From Anaeramoeba flamelloides (lineage: Eukaryota > Metamonada > Anaeramoebidae): 64,000 nucleotides of DNA. The notes below the pieces were generated by a model. It ran no database searches. It saw only the letters and a program-made list of their open reading frames with translations, and had not been told where the DNA came from. Position numbers and translations under genes: made by a program. The stretch lies in contig JANTQA010000012.1 of the NCBI GenBank assembly GCA_027625915.1, positions 9,446,501 through 9,510,500 of the forward strand. Reading direction: 5' to 3'. Position 1 is the stretch's first letter. Each line of letters opens with the position of its first letter. Shown one piece after another: positions 11,832 to 23,371 of this stretch.

Positions 11832-12529
11832 TTTGGAAACTAGATTTTAAAACATTTCCTTACAATGAAAATATTTAAAAACCAATTTATTTTTACACAT
11901 TTTAAGAAATGTAACATATAAAAGCATTATTCAAAACCCAATAAAAAAATATTTTAGAAAAAAATTCAAAATGAAGTAAAAAGTTTGATACAATCATTTG
12001 AGTTGATCAGTCATAAGAATAATTAGAAATTGAAACTGTCTTTTAAAGTCCTAGTGAAGGCAACAAAAAAAAAAAAAAAATCGAAAAAATTGTTTATAAA
12101 CTTTAACTTTAAGATCATTTTAAAAAATTTTTGAAAAAAAAACCCAAAATATTTTTTAATTTTTCACTTTTTAATAATTTCTATTAAAGTAAAACAATAT
12201 TAGACAATAATGATCTCTGATCAAAAATTATTTTGAAAGATATTTTACAATTTAATTCGAAAAATCCAATTTTCTAGGTTATATTAAAATTTTTTACATT
12301 TATTAGTAAAAAATTGAAAAAAAATTTTCTTCAAACATAAGAGGTTAATTACTTACATCTTAAAAAAGGATTTTAAATTTTAATATCTCTTAAATGTGGA
12401 ATCAATTATTTGGAATATTAAAGATGTATTTATTGATTTTAATTTGAAAAAAAATATTTTTTTTTGATATTGTACGTAAGTTTTTTTTAATTTTTCTCTT
12501 AAACAGAAAATTTTTGAAATTTTCGGTTT
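11741..12529. other. 3' flank of the alpha-kinase gene with a long poly-T tract
   Basis: A run of roughly 30 T residues covers about 11795-11825, just past the stop codon. The rest is A/T-rich with no gene and no repeat recognised. Confidence 0.5.
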
Positions 12530-13045
12530 ATTCCAAAAAGTAAAAAAAAAAACCTTTAGATTTTCTTGATTTTTCTGTTTATTTGGAAAATCAATAGATT
12601 TTACTTATAAAACAGAAAACCTCAAGAAAACCTATGCACTTGAAGGACACTTTTCTTGGTTTTCCAAGATTTAAAAGAATTGAGTAAAATAATAGATTTT
12701 TTACTCAATTCTTTTGAATTTTTATAAATTGCTTTTAGATTATTTTAATTTTAGAAATAATTAAAAAATCTACTTCAATTTCTTTTTATTTCTTGAATCA
12801 TAAAAAAAAGCACTTTAGCTTTTCTTGAGTTTTCTGTTTATTTGTAAAATCAAGAGTTTTTTCTTTAGCTTTTCTTGAGTATTCTATTTATTTGGACAAT
12901 CAATAGATTTTCGAAAGTAAATAGAAAACCTCAAAAAAACCTTATAACACTTTACAAATAAAATAGAAAACCTCAAAAAAACCTAGAAAACTTTACAGAT
13001 AAAACAGAAAAACTCAAGAAAATCTAGACACTTGACGGCACTGGA
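12530..13045. repeat. foldback array of TTGAGTTTTCTGTTTATTTG units
   Basis: Units with the core TTCTTGAGTTTTCTGTTTA (forward, 12560-12600, 12810-12900) and their inverse AACAGAAAACCTCAAGAAAA (12610-12635, 12920-13025) alternate. A palindrome around TTTACTCAATTCTTTT lies at 12670-12720. The right edge reads GACACTTGACGGCACT. The same family occurs near 22505-22690, 54595-55080, 56270-57640 and 60760-61290. Confidence 0.65.
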
Positions 13046-13139
13046 CGATATTCCTCAATAATATTCAAGAATAATAAACAATGAAAATTAGTTATTTAAA
13101 ACCCAAAAATATTTAAGTTGCCCTCAATCTCGACAATCT

Positions 13140-13470
13140 TAAAATTTAGAACATTTACTAACTTCTTAAATAGATATTACTATATAATCAATAAAAATTC
13201 AAATAAAGTTTTTCCTTTATGTTTACAATATAAGCAAAAGTAAATAGTAGAAAATATTGATCATATTTTATCGGTCAGTCCTTACTTTGAAAAAGATAGA
13301 TTAATATTTTTTATAACAAATTCAAATGAATTAAATCTTAATTAATTAATTTTAAACTGTGACAGTTTGAAATTATTTTCTTTAATCAATAATTGTAAAA
13401 TCTATGATTTTACGCTTAAATTTCTGAAAGGGAATTTAAGTACAAGTACCTCTAGAGTGTAAATTACACT
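13140..13470 (-). repeat. dispersed repeat, inverted relative to 29371-29695
   Basis: Read on the minus strand this matches 29371-29695 through landmarks such as TAAATTACACT, TTTCAGAAATTTA, AATAATTTCAAACT and ATTTAAGAAGTTAGTAAATG, in the same order. The copies are clearly diverged. No ORF; family unknown. Confidence 0.55.
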
Positions 13471-13639
13471 TCTTCTTCAATAAAAAAAAAAAAAAAAAAA
13501 TTACAAAATGAGAAAAAATGAGTTTGATAAAACAATTAATAAAATTTTCTTAAATAGAAAATGGGATCAAATCATTGAACCGTTTCCAAAGGTATTATAA
13601 ATTGAGTCAATATTTTAAATAAATTGCTTATATATATAT

Positions 13640-14269
13640 AAACTATTTTTCATAAATTTTGACTCACTTTATAATGTTAATGGGAGTTGTTTTGAGGGTT
13701 TATTCCAGTATTCTTAACAAAAAATATTTTCAAATTTTTGGATCAGAATCATTTTTTCTAATTTTGCAAATTTTAGTTTTGCTTTTTCAAATTTTTGTTT
13801 TTCTTTTGTTTTTCTTTTTCTTTTTTTTTTTTGTTTTTCTTTTGTTTTTCTTTTTCTTTTCTTTTCTTTTTCTTTTTCTTTTTTTTTTTTTTTTCTTTTT
13901 TTTAACAAGATCATGTGGAAAAAAAAAGAGATCTTCGAAAAGACAAATAATCACTAAGAAAATTGAGACTATGTAATGTCTTTTAAAATGGATTTAATTA
14001 TTCATAAAAAATCTTGGTGTTCAACTTTTTTTCAGTGAAAGTTCAGTAATAAAAAATCGGTAATGCTCTTTTCAAAAATTGTGACTCACTTTTTTTTAGT
14101 TTTTGGTTTTATTTTTTTTTTAATTTTTACTATATCAGGCTTTTATAGATTTAGAATGACTTAAAAGAGAATTACAAGTCACATTTAGTCATTAATTGTT
14201 CTTGAATACTAAAGGATATATTTTTTTTTTCAAATTATTATTTCAGGTGAGTCACAATTTTTGAAAAAG

Positions 14270-14275
<6 letters not shown>
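13640..14275 (+). mobile_element. 640-bp inverted-repeat element with TAAACTATTTTTCA ends
   Basis: The left end TAAACTATTTTTCATAAAT followed by TTTTGACTCACTT pairs with GTGAGTCACAATTTTTG and AAAAAGAGTTTA at the right. A long pure T/C tract (about 13785-13900) reads as a spurious Phe-rich frame. A clear inverted partial copy lies at 63487-63920 and a weaker one at about 41140-41420. The terminal bases resemble those of the 550-bp family. Confidence 0.65.

Positions 14276-14318
<43 letters not shown>
14271..14318. repeat. (TA)n microsatellite
   Basis: About 48 bases of alternating T and A, followed by a short GCGCGTGTGTGTG run, between two inverted-repeat elements. Confidence 0.9.
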
Positions 14319-14323
<5 letters not shown>

Positions 14324-14429
14324 CGTGTGTGTGCATGTCTAGAAAGGAAATAAAAGTAATCAATCATTGGGTTGTTATTTTAAATATTATTAAACAAATC
14401 TTGAAAATTTTTTTATTTTATTATTTATG

Positions 14430-14792
14430 TAAACTCCATTTCACTCAAAGGGGCCCAGCCAAAAATGAAAAAGTCACTTTATTTTTAAGAATCAACCAAA
14501 CTTAGATTGTTTAGAAATACGAGAAATAATAAACTTCTTATAAGAGTCCATAATTATAAAAGAAACCACTGAACAAACCATAAATTTCAAAAAAAAAAAA
14601 AATGTTAAAAAATTTTTTTGGGCCCCATTCATTGGAACGTCTCGTGCAAAATTCTCAATTTCTTTAGGAAATTAAAATCGTTGACAATAAGATTTTTTAC
14701 TTGTAAATGTATGGATTTTAAAAAGAACATACAAAGCTTAACTTTTCTTAATGTTTATTTCGTTTTTTCAAACCTTTTTTTTTTCAAAGTTA

Positions 14793-14835
<43 letters not shown>

Positions 14836-14997
14836 CAAAAAGCAAAAAACAAAAAAAACAAAATTTTACAAAATGAGAAAAAATGATTTTGATCTAAAAA
14901 TTGAAAATTTTAGTTTGATAAGAGTAATGAATTAAACTCATAGAATGTCTTCCATTTCTTCAATAAAACGGGGCCACTTTGACTGAAAAACAGTTTA
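14430..14997 (-). mobile_element. 550-bp terminal-inverted-repeat element, copy 2 (inverted)
   Basis: The left end TAAACTCCATTTCACTC and the right end GACTGAAAAACAGTTTA are inverted copies. The body is the reverse complement of copy 1 (2763-3309) with few differences outside the homopolymers. The central A tract here is about 35 bases long. No coding sequence. Confidence 0.75.
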
Positions 14998-14999
14998 CT

Positions 15000-15465
15000 T
15001 ACAATACTAATCCGATATGAGTCCTTTGGTATAATCATATTTTAATGAAATTATTACAATTTTTAATAAATTGGTATGGATGTAAGTGATTTTAAATGAC
15101 AAAAATTGTGTAAATTTGAGAAATAAATTATTATTATTTTATTTATTTTATTCATCAACTAAATTAAAAAATTAATTTCCTAATCTTTTAATTAGTAAAA
15201 AAAAATTTAAAAAATAAAAATTCCTAAAAAAAATAATTATAATAAAAAAGTTTTTTTAAAAAAAGTGTGATCTACAAATAAAAAAAAAGTTTAATGAAGT
15301 TTCATAAAATAGCCCCGAAAAAGTTTATCAACCAGTTTATAGGTTACTTTTGGAAAACTTTTTTACCACATTTTTTTTAAAATTGACTATATTTATGAAT
15401 TAATAAATATGTCAAAAAAAAAAAGAAAGAAATTGAAAAAAAGAATATTTAAATGAAAATAAAAA
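15000..15465. other. 3' flank of ndc80, nothing recognised
   Basis: A/T-rich spacer without repeats shared elsewhere in the window. Confidence 0.5.
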
Positions 15466-17778
15466 TTATTTTTTTAATAATTCCCAATTGTTGTCTGCTT
15501 TCAAAACCAATTTTTGTAAATTGTTTTGGATATGTTCCTTAAAATTCATCAACAGTCCAAGGAAAGAAATTAAATTTTGATTCCATTCTTCTGTTTCGTT
15601 TTGGTATTTAGATTGGAGATCTACAAAATCTTGTTGATATTTTTTCAATTCGCTTTCCTTTCTGTGGATACTTTTCAAGTTGTACTTTGAAATCTTTTGG
15701 TGGCTGTGGTTATCATTATTGATATTAATGTTATTGTTATGATCGGTTTCTTTATTATTTTGTAATTCTAATAATTGGTTTTCCTCTTTTTGTAAAAGGG
15801 ATTTGCTTTTTAGGAATTTATTTTGCAAGTTTAATTTTTCTTTTTGTTGAGATTTGATTAAATTACTGATTTCGATTTTTTTCTTTTTTAATTTGTCTTT
15901 ATTTTTCGAAAAGATTTTTCTTTTTTGATTTAATTCTTTAATGATTTGTTTGGAATAGTTGTTAATTTGGTTTATATTATTTGATAATTTAATTTCTTTG
16001 ATTACGGTTATCACGAAATTGGTGTTATTCTCGTTTCTTTCATCAACAATGTTGAATTTGATTAATTGAGGTTTCAATTTTAATTTTGAAAAAGATTGGT
16101 TGTATTGCCTTACTTGGGCTTCCAAATTGTCCCTTTTTTTACTATTGTTGATCTCCAGATCCCAATTCTTCTCTTTTAATTGCTTTTTCTCATTTTTAAT
16201 TTGTTGGACAGAATGGTGCAATTTTTCAATTTCCAAATTAATATTATTAAATTGGTTCTTGTTTTGAAATTTGATTTTTTTGTTATTTTCATTGCTTTGT
16301 TGAATAATGTTTTTTTCTTGCTTAATTATTGATTTTTCTTTTTTTTTCAAATTGTTAATTTCCTGTTGTGTATCTGAATTATTGATTTCCAATTGTTCAA
16401 TTTGGTTCATTAATTCTTTTAATTCATTTTCCAGTTCCGATTCATCCAAATTTTGGCCACCGTTGTTTGTATTCTTGTTCGTATTTTTTTTCAGCTCTTT
16501 AATTTCTTTCATCAATTTTTTATTTTCCTTGCTATAGTTATTAATTTCATTTTGTAAGATCCCGTTATTTTCATTAAAGCAATTTGCGACTTCCTTTTCT
16601 AAAATTTCAAATTGTTCGTCATCGCCAGCTAAAAAGCTTTGGTACGAGGCAGACAAATATTCAAAAAAGGCCCTTTCGCCAGAATTATCCTCATTGGCCA
16701 ACGTCAATTCGTCAATTGTCATTTCCAAATCAATACCTAATTCCTTTTGGATTTCCAAGTCATCCATTTGGCCGTTTTGTTGAAGCATTGCAATTTGTAA
16801 AATCTGCTTTTCTCGTTGATCGCATTGATCAGAATACATTAATAACTCTGTCATCCACAGTAAGGCGCCCAATAGGCTTTGCCATGTTTGAGGCGTGCGT
16901 ACCGAATATAGCGAAGTTCGACTGATGGGGATGGGGTACCTTAATTTTTTAAACATGTTCAAAATTAAGATTTCAGGTTTTTCCTGGAAAACAAAATTTA
17001 GATCCAATTTCTGGATCAAAAATTGTGAAATGATCAAAAAGCTTTTTTGTGATGGCTTGAGAAGTAATTTGGAACTTTCAGACTTTTCAAACCCATTTTC
17101 ATTCAAATACCGAATGATCTTTCTTCTTGTCTCCTGCTGGAAGACTTTATCTTGGAGTGGCCGTGGATCTCTCCTTCGGCTCTTTTGGCGATGGTTTTTT
17201 TGAAACAAGGAAGATCTTCTTGAATTTGTTGTGGTGTGCCTTGGCTTTTTTTTTCGGATGCTCTCTCGTCGCTCCTTCCCATATCGAATCGAGTTCGTCC
17301 TCGTTCGGTTTTTGGGCGATTCACCATAGACAATCGTCGTCGCTCTTCTCCTTCTTCTTTTGCTACTGCTCCTTCGTTTGCGACCACTGCAATTGTTGTT
17401 GTTGTTGTTGTTGTTGTAGTCGTTTTCATCGTAGTTGCTACTGTTGGTATTGTTATTGTTATTATGGCGATCATGATGATTATTTTGAAATATATTTTCT
17501 TTGTCATCATCTTTGTTTGAATATTTTTTTTTTGTTGAAGAGCCGTTCCTTTTTTTTGTTGAACTCAATTGCCTTCTCCTTTTAAGCTCGTGTGGTGGCC
17601 TTGAATTTTCCTTATTTTGATCAATCGCCCTCTTTTCTCGAGTGTTATTATGGTTATTTTTTAAGCTATTATTCTGTTTTTTTTTTGTTTTTTGTCGAAA
17701 TTTTTTTGGTAAAGGTGTTGGCTTTCTTCGGACAATAGATGTAAATTGTGTTGGTTTTTTTTTGATTTCTGCTGACAT
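15466..17778 (-). CDS. ndc80: kinetochore protein Ndc80 (Hec1)
   Basis: Ndc80 is the microtubule-binding subunit of the outer-kinetochore Ndc80 complex (with Nuf2, Spc24 and Spc25). The frame is 770 residues in one exon. Residues 1-200 form a very basic, disordered tail with Asn runs and RRxS-like clusters, longer than the roughly 80-residue tail of the human protein. Residues about 204-315 are the Ndc80 calponin-homology domain. It starts with the signature RDPRPLQDKVFQ and continues through LLLKPSQKSFLIISQFL, KKLRYPIPISRTSLYSV and RTPQTWQSLLGALLWM. The remainder to the C-terminus is coiled coil rich in Lys, Glu, Asn and Gln, as expected for pairing with Nuf2. The start ATG is followed by SAEIKKKPT; no upstream in-frame extension is needed. 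The RRxS clusters would suit Aurora-type phosphorylation; this is inference. Confidence 0.95.
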   Translation of the reverse strand: MSAEIKKKPTQFTSIVRRKPTPLPKKFRQKTKKKQNNSLKNNHNNTREKRAIDQNKENSRPPHELKRRRQLSSTKKRNGSSTKKKYSNKDDDKENIFQNNHHDRHNNNNNTNSSNYDENDYNNNNNNNNCSGRKRRSSSKRRRRRATTIVYGESPKNRTRTNSIRYGKERRESIRKKKPRHTTTNSRRSSLFQKNHRQKSRRRDPRPLQDKVFQQETRRKIIRYLNENGFEKSESSKLLLKPSQKSFLIISQFLIQKLDLNFVFQEKPEILILNMFKKLRYPIPISRTSLYSVRTPQTWQSLLGALLWMTELLMYSDQCDQREKQILQIAMLQQNGQMDDLEIQKELGIDLEMTIDELTLANEDNSGERAFFEYLSASYQSFLAGDDEQFEILEKEVANCFNENNGILQNEINNYSKENKKLMKEIKELKKNTNKNTNNGGQNLDESELENELKELMNQIEQLEINNSDTQQEINNLKKKEKSIIKQEKNIIQQSNENNKKIKFQNKNQFNNINLEIEKLHHSVQQIKNEKKQLKEKNWDLEINNSKKRDNLEAQVRQYNQSFSKLKLKPQLIKFNIVDERNENNTNFVITVIKEIKLSNNINQINNYSKQIIKELNQKRKIFSKNKDKLKKKKIEISNLIKSQQKEKLNLQNKFLKSKSLLQKEENQLLELQNNKETDHNNNININNDNHSHQKISKYNLKSIHRKESELKKYQQDFVDLQSKYQNETEEWNQNLISFLGLLMNFKEHIQNNLQKLVLKADNNWELLKK

Positions 17779-18729
17779 GGATTCTTCTTTTTTGGTTTTT
17801 ATTTACTTGTGTGAAACCAATTAAAGAAAATGTTGATGAGTTTCTGTTTCAAAATATTTTAAAAAAAATGGAAATATTTTTTGAAAATATCCGTTAATTA
17901 TTGGATTTTTTTTTATCAATTTAAGTTTTGATTTTCTTTTTTTAAAGTTGAAAAACATAATAAGAAATCTTGAATTGTTATTTTGAGACTTTCATTTAAA
18001 TGATTTTGAAAGAATCTTGCTAATAAAAATTGTGAAAAAATCATAGACGTTAAGCATTTTATTGTAAAACTTTGAAAATAATTGTTCACTGTTGATATGC
18101 AATTTTTTGGTTGCGTGAAGTCTTGAAGTTATTATTCAATTAATATTCCTTGTTTAATTTCAAGATTTTTTCAAGTTATTCTTAGTGAGAAATATCCAAA
18201 AGTTTTTATGGAAGAAATAACGTTAAAAATTTTTAGATAAAATTGTTTTCATCTTTTTTTAAAAATTTGCTCTGAATGAAAAGTTATCAAGATTTAAAAT
18301 TATCAAAGTACTGAAATTTTTATAAAGTAGTGCTGTGAGGTTCTTTCTTTAATTGTTATGTCAACTAAAACAAAATTTATTTAATTATGAAGATTGGAAA
18401 GTTAGAACTTTTTGAAGTAACTGGATAGCGCTTATTAATTATAACAAAGACCAAACAAAGTTCTCATGATTATGCTAATAATCAACCAAAATGTATCATT
18501 TATATGAAAACCATAGTCTTGTTTCAACAAATAGAGATCAAAGGTATCATTTAGTTTTTAATTGTAAATTATTTTTTATGAGTTTTTTATTTATTCATTT
18601 TTTATAAGGATGCCTAAATATACCTTGTTGGCAGTCTTTAGCCCACCACTAAAATTCAATAAATCTTTTTGTTTTGAGTTTTAGGTCTTTGGTATTAGAA
18701 TTAAAAGTTATAAATGTTTGGGATCAAAA
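17779..18729. other. upstream flank of ndc80, nothing recognised
   Basis: A/T-rich DNA without a convincing frame or a shared repeat. Confidence 0.4.
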
Positions 18730-19110
18730 GTGAAACACAGTTTTTAATTGGGAACATTACAGAAAATGAAAAGTAAAATCAATTAACAGAAAAAACAAAT
18801 TAACTTTAAATAAGAATCCATTTTATTATATTTCAAAAAAAACAACAGACACTATTTAAATCTAATTACTTATCGAAATTGAAAAGTAGTTTTGGAGATC
18901 TCAAAAATAGTCAATTTTTTCAACAAATTATTAATAGATGATAAATCAAAGAAAAATTCATACATATCTAAAGATACCATTAAAAAGACTTACGTTGTGT
19001 TGAATCGTTTGTTTTGTCTTTATATCATTTATTTTTTCTTTTATAAATAGATCTTATTTTTTATTTTCAGTAATGTTCCAATTAACAAAATTGTTGAACT
19101 TTTTTTCACG
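18730..19110. mobile_element. MITE related to the 2051-2508 element
   Basis: The left arm carries TTTTTAATTGGGAACATTAC; the right arm carries the inverse, TTTTCAGTAATGTTCCAATT. Outer ends GTGAAACACAG and CTTTTTTTCAC are also inverted. No ORF. The shared GGAACATTAC core ties it to the element at 2051-2508 and to the arms of 48906-50430. Confidence 0.6.
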
Positions 19111-19339
19111 ATTCTTGATTTAATCCCAAATTTATAAAAAATACTTGGTTCAGATTCAAATGGACTTTTGGGGTTAGATCTTTATTTAAAATATATTAAA
19201 TTCCAAAAATATAGACACACTTTAAATAATTGAAAGAATAACAATACAATAATTTAGATCCAATTTGGAAATTATTTTGAATTTACAAACTATTTGATTA
19301 TTTGTCTTTTTTATTTTGTTTTCCTTTCCTTTTTTACAG

Positions 19340-19528
19340 TTATGTAATTTCTTTCCTTAGATCTGGAAAAATTTTTTTTTCTATTGATTTTGTAAGTTTA
19401 GTACTATTTTTGTTAAATAGAAAAATCCCATACAGATTAGTAGATGTTATCTTATCATTTGACCAATCAACAATTTTTTGTGAACTTTCAACATATTTAC
19501 CAATACAATTTTTGTTCAGCTCGTTTCG
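19340..19528 (-). pseudogene. possible gene fragment or terminal exon
   Basis: On the minus strand 62 sense codons run to TAA with a mix of residues unlike the A/T noise around them. It includes CIGKYVESSQKIVDWSND, then LYGIFLF, and ends IFPDLRKEIT. A stop lies directly upstream in frame, and an AG sits about a dozen bases further in, so it may be a last exon or a relic. The family is not recognised. The plus strand is also open over the same bases (19302-19604), but that reading is Phe- and Leu-rich and looks like the shadow. Confidence 0.3.
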
Positions 19529-20092
19529 TCATTTTGGGCACATTGATTTTTATTTTTTTGTTTTATATTTAGTATTTTTGTTGGATAAAAATGGTTATTT
19601 ATAAAAAGTTAAACACTGGGTAACTTAAATATGGTTGAAGATTCCCTTTGGACAAATACAATAAATTGAGGTTTGTTTTGTCTATTTTTGATTTTGGGTG
19701 TACAAAATTTTTCGAATGAAGTTAACTAAAAAATATTAAAAATTTTTAATCCATAATTTTCATTTATATTATTAAAAAAAACCGTTCCCAGATTCGAAAA
19801 CCCTTATTTCAAATTAAAAAAACAGTAATTTTTTCTTCTAGTTTGAAGATAAAATCAAATTCAGTAATCAATAGTACACCCAAGTTCAAATCAATTTTAA
19901 AAATAAACATTTGGTATTTTTTGAATAAATTTTAAATTATAAATATAATTTGTTCAAAATTTTTCATAATTTTTACTATTTTGATTGAAATTCGATTTTT
20001 TTTTGTATTAACAAAAATTTCAAATTTTTTGGATTAAAGGTTGAGAAATCTTTGACATTTTAAGGTCTATTTTTTAAATTTTATTTTGAATA

Positions 20093-20618
20093 ATAAACAA
20101 TTTTCTAGTAAAGTGAGCTCAGTTCTAATATGTGAAGTCTACATATTGAAAGGTTTTGAATGGATATTCGAATATAATATTTTATTTAGGAAATCTCAAA
20201 ACTGAGATATTTTTTTCTCAATCGAGAACTTTTTCTCATTACATTTTTTATACATCAGTAATTGTTCTGTAATTGTTTTTTTTTATTGCAAGATCTATAT
20301 CCACTAAAGAGAAAAGTTTAATTTTAATGTGATTGAAACATTGAAAATGAATGTAGAGAAAACATATTTATTTCTATTGGAATTTTATTTGATCTTTAAT
20401 TTAAGATCAACTGAACATTCTTGTTTTTTTCAATATAGCACTTTGGATTTTTTTTTTTAAAAAAATCTATTGTTTTTTTAGTTTTCTTTCAGATTGGTAT
20501 AAAATATTCTTTAATTTTTATAATTCTATTTATTTCATAATAATAAATATTCATTGATAAAAAATGTTTGAAATTTAAAAAAAAATGTTTGATCGCGTTT
20601 GACTGAAACAAAGTTTAT
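20093..20618 (+). mobile_element. inverted-repeat element related to 30405-31126
   Basis: It starts AATAAACAATTTTCTAGT and ends GTTTGACTGAAACAAAGTTT, roughly the inverse. It shares inner landmarks with the elements at 30405 and 60466: a GGATATTxGAA block, a T-rich tract, TTGCAAGATC, a 'TTTCTATT' block, then a right end with GTTTGACTGAAAC. Diverged copy, no ORF. Confidence 0.55.
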
Positions 20619-22480
20619 ATATTACAAAAAATAATTGATATTTGTGATTTTTTTTTTGAGAAACTTTGAAAGTTATAATGCTTAGATACATTTATACATT
20701 CATTCATACATATACATAAATACACACACACACACACACACACACATATGTGAGATTTTAAGAAAAAATATTTTTTTTTTAAAATTATCTTTTTTTTGAG
20801 ACTTTTGAAATCATTTTTATGAATGATTTTCTGGATACCCCTTCTTATAAAATCTTTTTTTTTATTGAAATTCGTTCAAGAAATTATATATATATAAATT
20901 ATTCTGATTTCGAAAAAAAATTAAAGAGGATGAAATTTTAAAAAATATTTAATTCGAATCAACCCCAACTCAAAATTTTTAACATACAAAAATTCTTTTT
21001 GAAAAAAAATCTTATTTAATCAATTCTTGAAGAAATACCAAAATTAGAACCATTCACTAATTGAAATGTTAAAAATTGTTTATAATTTATAATACTTACA
21101 AAATAATAAAATAAATAATTATCAATACTAATAAATAATCGATGTCTGAAAAATTTCAGAAACAAGCAAAAAAAAAAAAAGGTATTGATTAATTTGTGTT
21201 ATAATTCTATTAGGATTATTGATCGATCAAATAGTAAGATACCACCTATTAATGTTATTTGAGTTCTTATATTTTGAAAAAATCAACTTGAAGATAATAT
21301 CAATCATCGAAAAAATTATTTTGATCAAAATTAAACAGGCTAGGTATCATTTAAAAAATGAAACGAAAACAAAAAACCTTATAAGATGAAAAAACAATTA
21401 TCATATTTTTCAAAAATTAAAATTATTTCCTATTTGAATAAAATTGTATTATATTGATATCATTTGAACTGTTTTCACTGTGTAAAAAATTTGATATTAA
21501 TATTTATATCATAAAATATTTTAATAATGGCTTCACCTGACTCTAATTATTCTTGTAATTTTAAATCCCAATGAGATTTTTCACATTTCCCACTTGTAAA
21601 TTAGTAATAGGTTAATTTAAATAATGTTTTATTAAAGTTAGAACAATCATTTTTATTTACCTTTTCATTGACTAAAATTATAAAAAAAAAATCCACTACT
21701 TATCATACTAAAACTATTTCCTATAAAATTAAATTTAAAAAAAAGGTATTTTTATTACTTTTTAGTGAATAAATTTAATTATCGAATAACCGAGTAGAGT
21801 AATTTTAATTTTAATGCACTTTTTGATAATTTATCCTAAACAGTTGGAGTAAATTTATCAAAATTTTATGAGATAAAATTCGGCAAACAAATTAATTTCG
21901 GATTTTCAACTTCTGAAAGTTATAATTAACAATTTTATCTCTAGTGAAATTATTTTTCCTTTTTTAGTTTCATTTTGTCAATTTTTCCCAAAACATGATC
22001 GAAAAGAAAACATGAGTACTGTTGAATCAAAAATTATCACTCAAAACAAGTTATCCCCAGTTAAAAATAGGGGCTTAAATTATCCACTAGTGCTTTTTAC
22101 AAAACAAATTATTTGCCTTTTTTTTTTGGTAGATTTCTCAATAGATTACAATAAAAAAATCTTCAACTTATCAATTGATTGTTTTCGATCAGTTAAAAAT
22201 TAAACATTAAATCAATAAAATTTTAAAAAAGTATACTGTTTTATTCAAATCAACATTAAAAATATAAAAAAAATGAAAATATAATTAAAAAATATTATTT
22301 AGTTCCTTTCTCAAAAAACAAAAATTCTCAATAAAAAATTTTTTTTTAAAAATGAAAAAATAAAAACAATAAGTTGTTTAAATCTGATTATTTAATTTAA
22401 ACAATTGGCCATGTTTCATGTTAAAATGGAATTTCTATTTCCATAAATTAAAGAATTTTTCTAATTTTTACAGTAAAGAG
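20619..22480. other. AT-rich intergenic stretch
   Basis: It contains an (AC)n run at about 20722-20746. A 63-codon frame at 22012-22203 on the plus strand has mixed composition but no recognisable domain and no GT-AG neighbour that extends it; it is not called a gene. Confidence 0.4.
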
Positions 22481-22990
22481 CGAGTACTAAAAGTTTACCA
22501 GTTTTAAGTTAAATTTACTTGAGTTTTCTGTTTATTCTAAAATCAAAATATTATCAGAATAAAACAGAAAACCACAAATTATTCATCAATAGCATTTTAA
22601 AAATTTAAAATAATTGAATAAAAACACAAATTCTTCTTGATTCTTCGAAATTCTGGAAAGGTTAGGTACTCTACGGCACTTGAATGCACTCAAAAGTGCT
22701 TCTCGAATTACTGATTTGGATTTCAGATTAGTATTGAATCATGTGGTAGATATACATTTCTCCAAAATATCTGACATACTCAAAAAGATTGTGATGAATT
22801 TTGTTCCAATTCCAATTTCATACAGTTATATAATAGTTAAAAAAAATTCAAACTTGTACAAATCAATTTATTCAAGAAATTCGTCGTTAGATTAACCATA
22901 AACTCATACTTGAATGAACATAAAACAGTTGTAACTTTTGAGAAAATGATAACAATCAGAAATAATATGTTTAAGTGAAATTAAAAGAAA
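22481..22990 (-). repeat. diverged SINE copy split by a foldback insertion
   Basis: Blocks of this stretch match the SINE at 32469-32847: GAGTACTAAAAGT at the left, then TTTTGTTCCAATTCC, TATAATAGT-x-AAAAA and GAGAAAATG at the right, in the same order. Between 22505 and about 22690 the match is broken by TTGAGTTTTCTGTTTATTCT and its inverse AAACAGAAAACC, which belong to the foldback family. The copy is old and its promoter region is not recognisable. Confidence 0.5.
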
Positions 22991-23371
22991 TTCATTTGGA
23001 ATGTAAGTTAGACTTTAAAACACTGTTTGATTATCATTTGTCAAAAAATATTTATTATACAATTTATCTTCTTAATATATACCTAAATTAAAATATTAAT
23101 TATTACAATTTCATATTTTTTGATGATGTGCTACACTAGTTATTATCGTAAAAAATAATAAAAAAAAAAATAATAATTATAATATCAAAAGTTTAAATGG
23201 ATCATTTAAATTTTAAAATTTAAAAAATATCGAATATGTCAATAAATATTATAATTATACAACAAAAATTTCTCAAAATAATAAAATAACACAGAAAAAA
23301 ATTATAAAAAAGTTTTTTCTAAATTTAATAAAGAAAAAATATAATTTTATAAAAATTAAATAACAATATCA

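Noticed and set aside
13659-13976. 105-codon Phe/Leu-rich frame and its Lys-rich partner on the other strand
   Set aside because: Both are readings of a pure T/C tract inside a mobile element.
14618-14935. 105-codon frame with a long Lys run
   Set aside because: It lies wholly within a copy of the 550-bp element and is carried by its A tract.
17127-17585. 152-codon plus-strand frame opposite ndc80
   Set aside because: It is the antisense shadow of the Arg/Ser/Asn-rich Ndc80 tail; the minus frame has the clear family match.
22012-22203. 63-codon plus-strand frame
   Set aside because: Mixed composition but no domain, no splice signals that extend it and no neighbour; not enough to call a gene.
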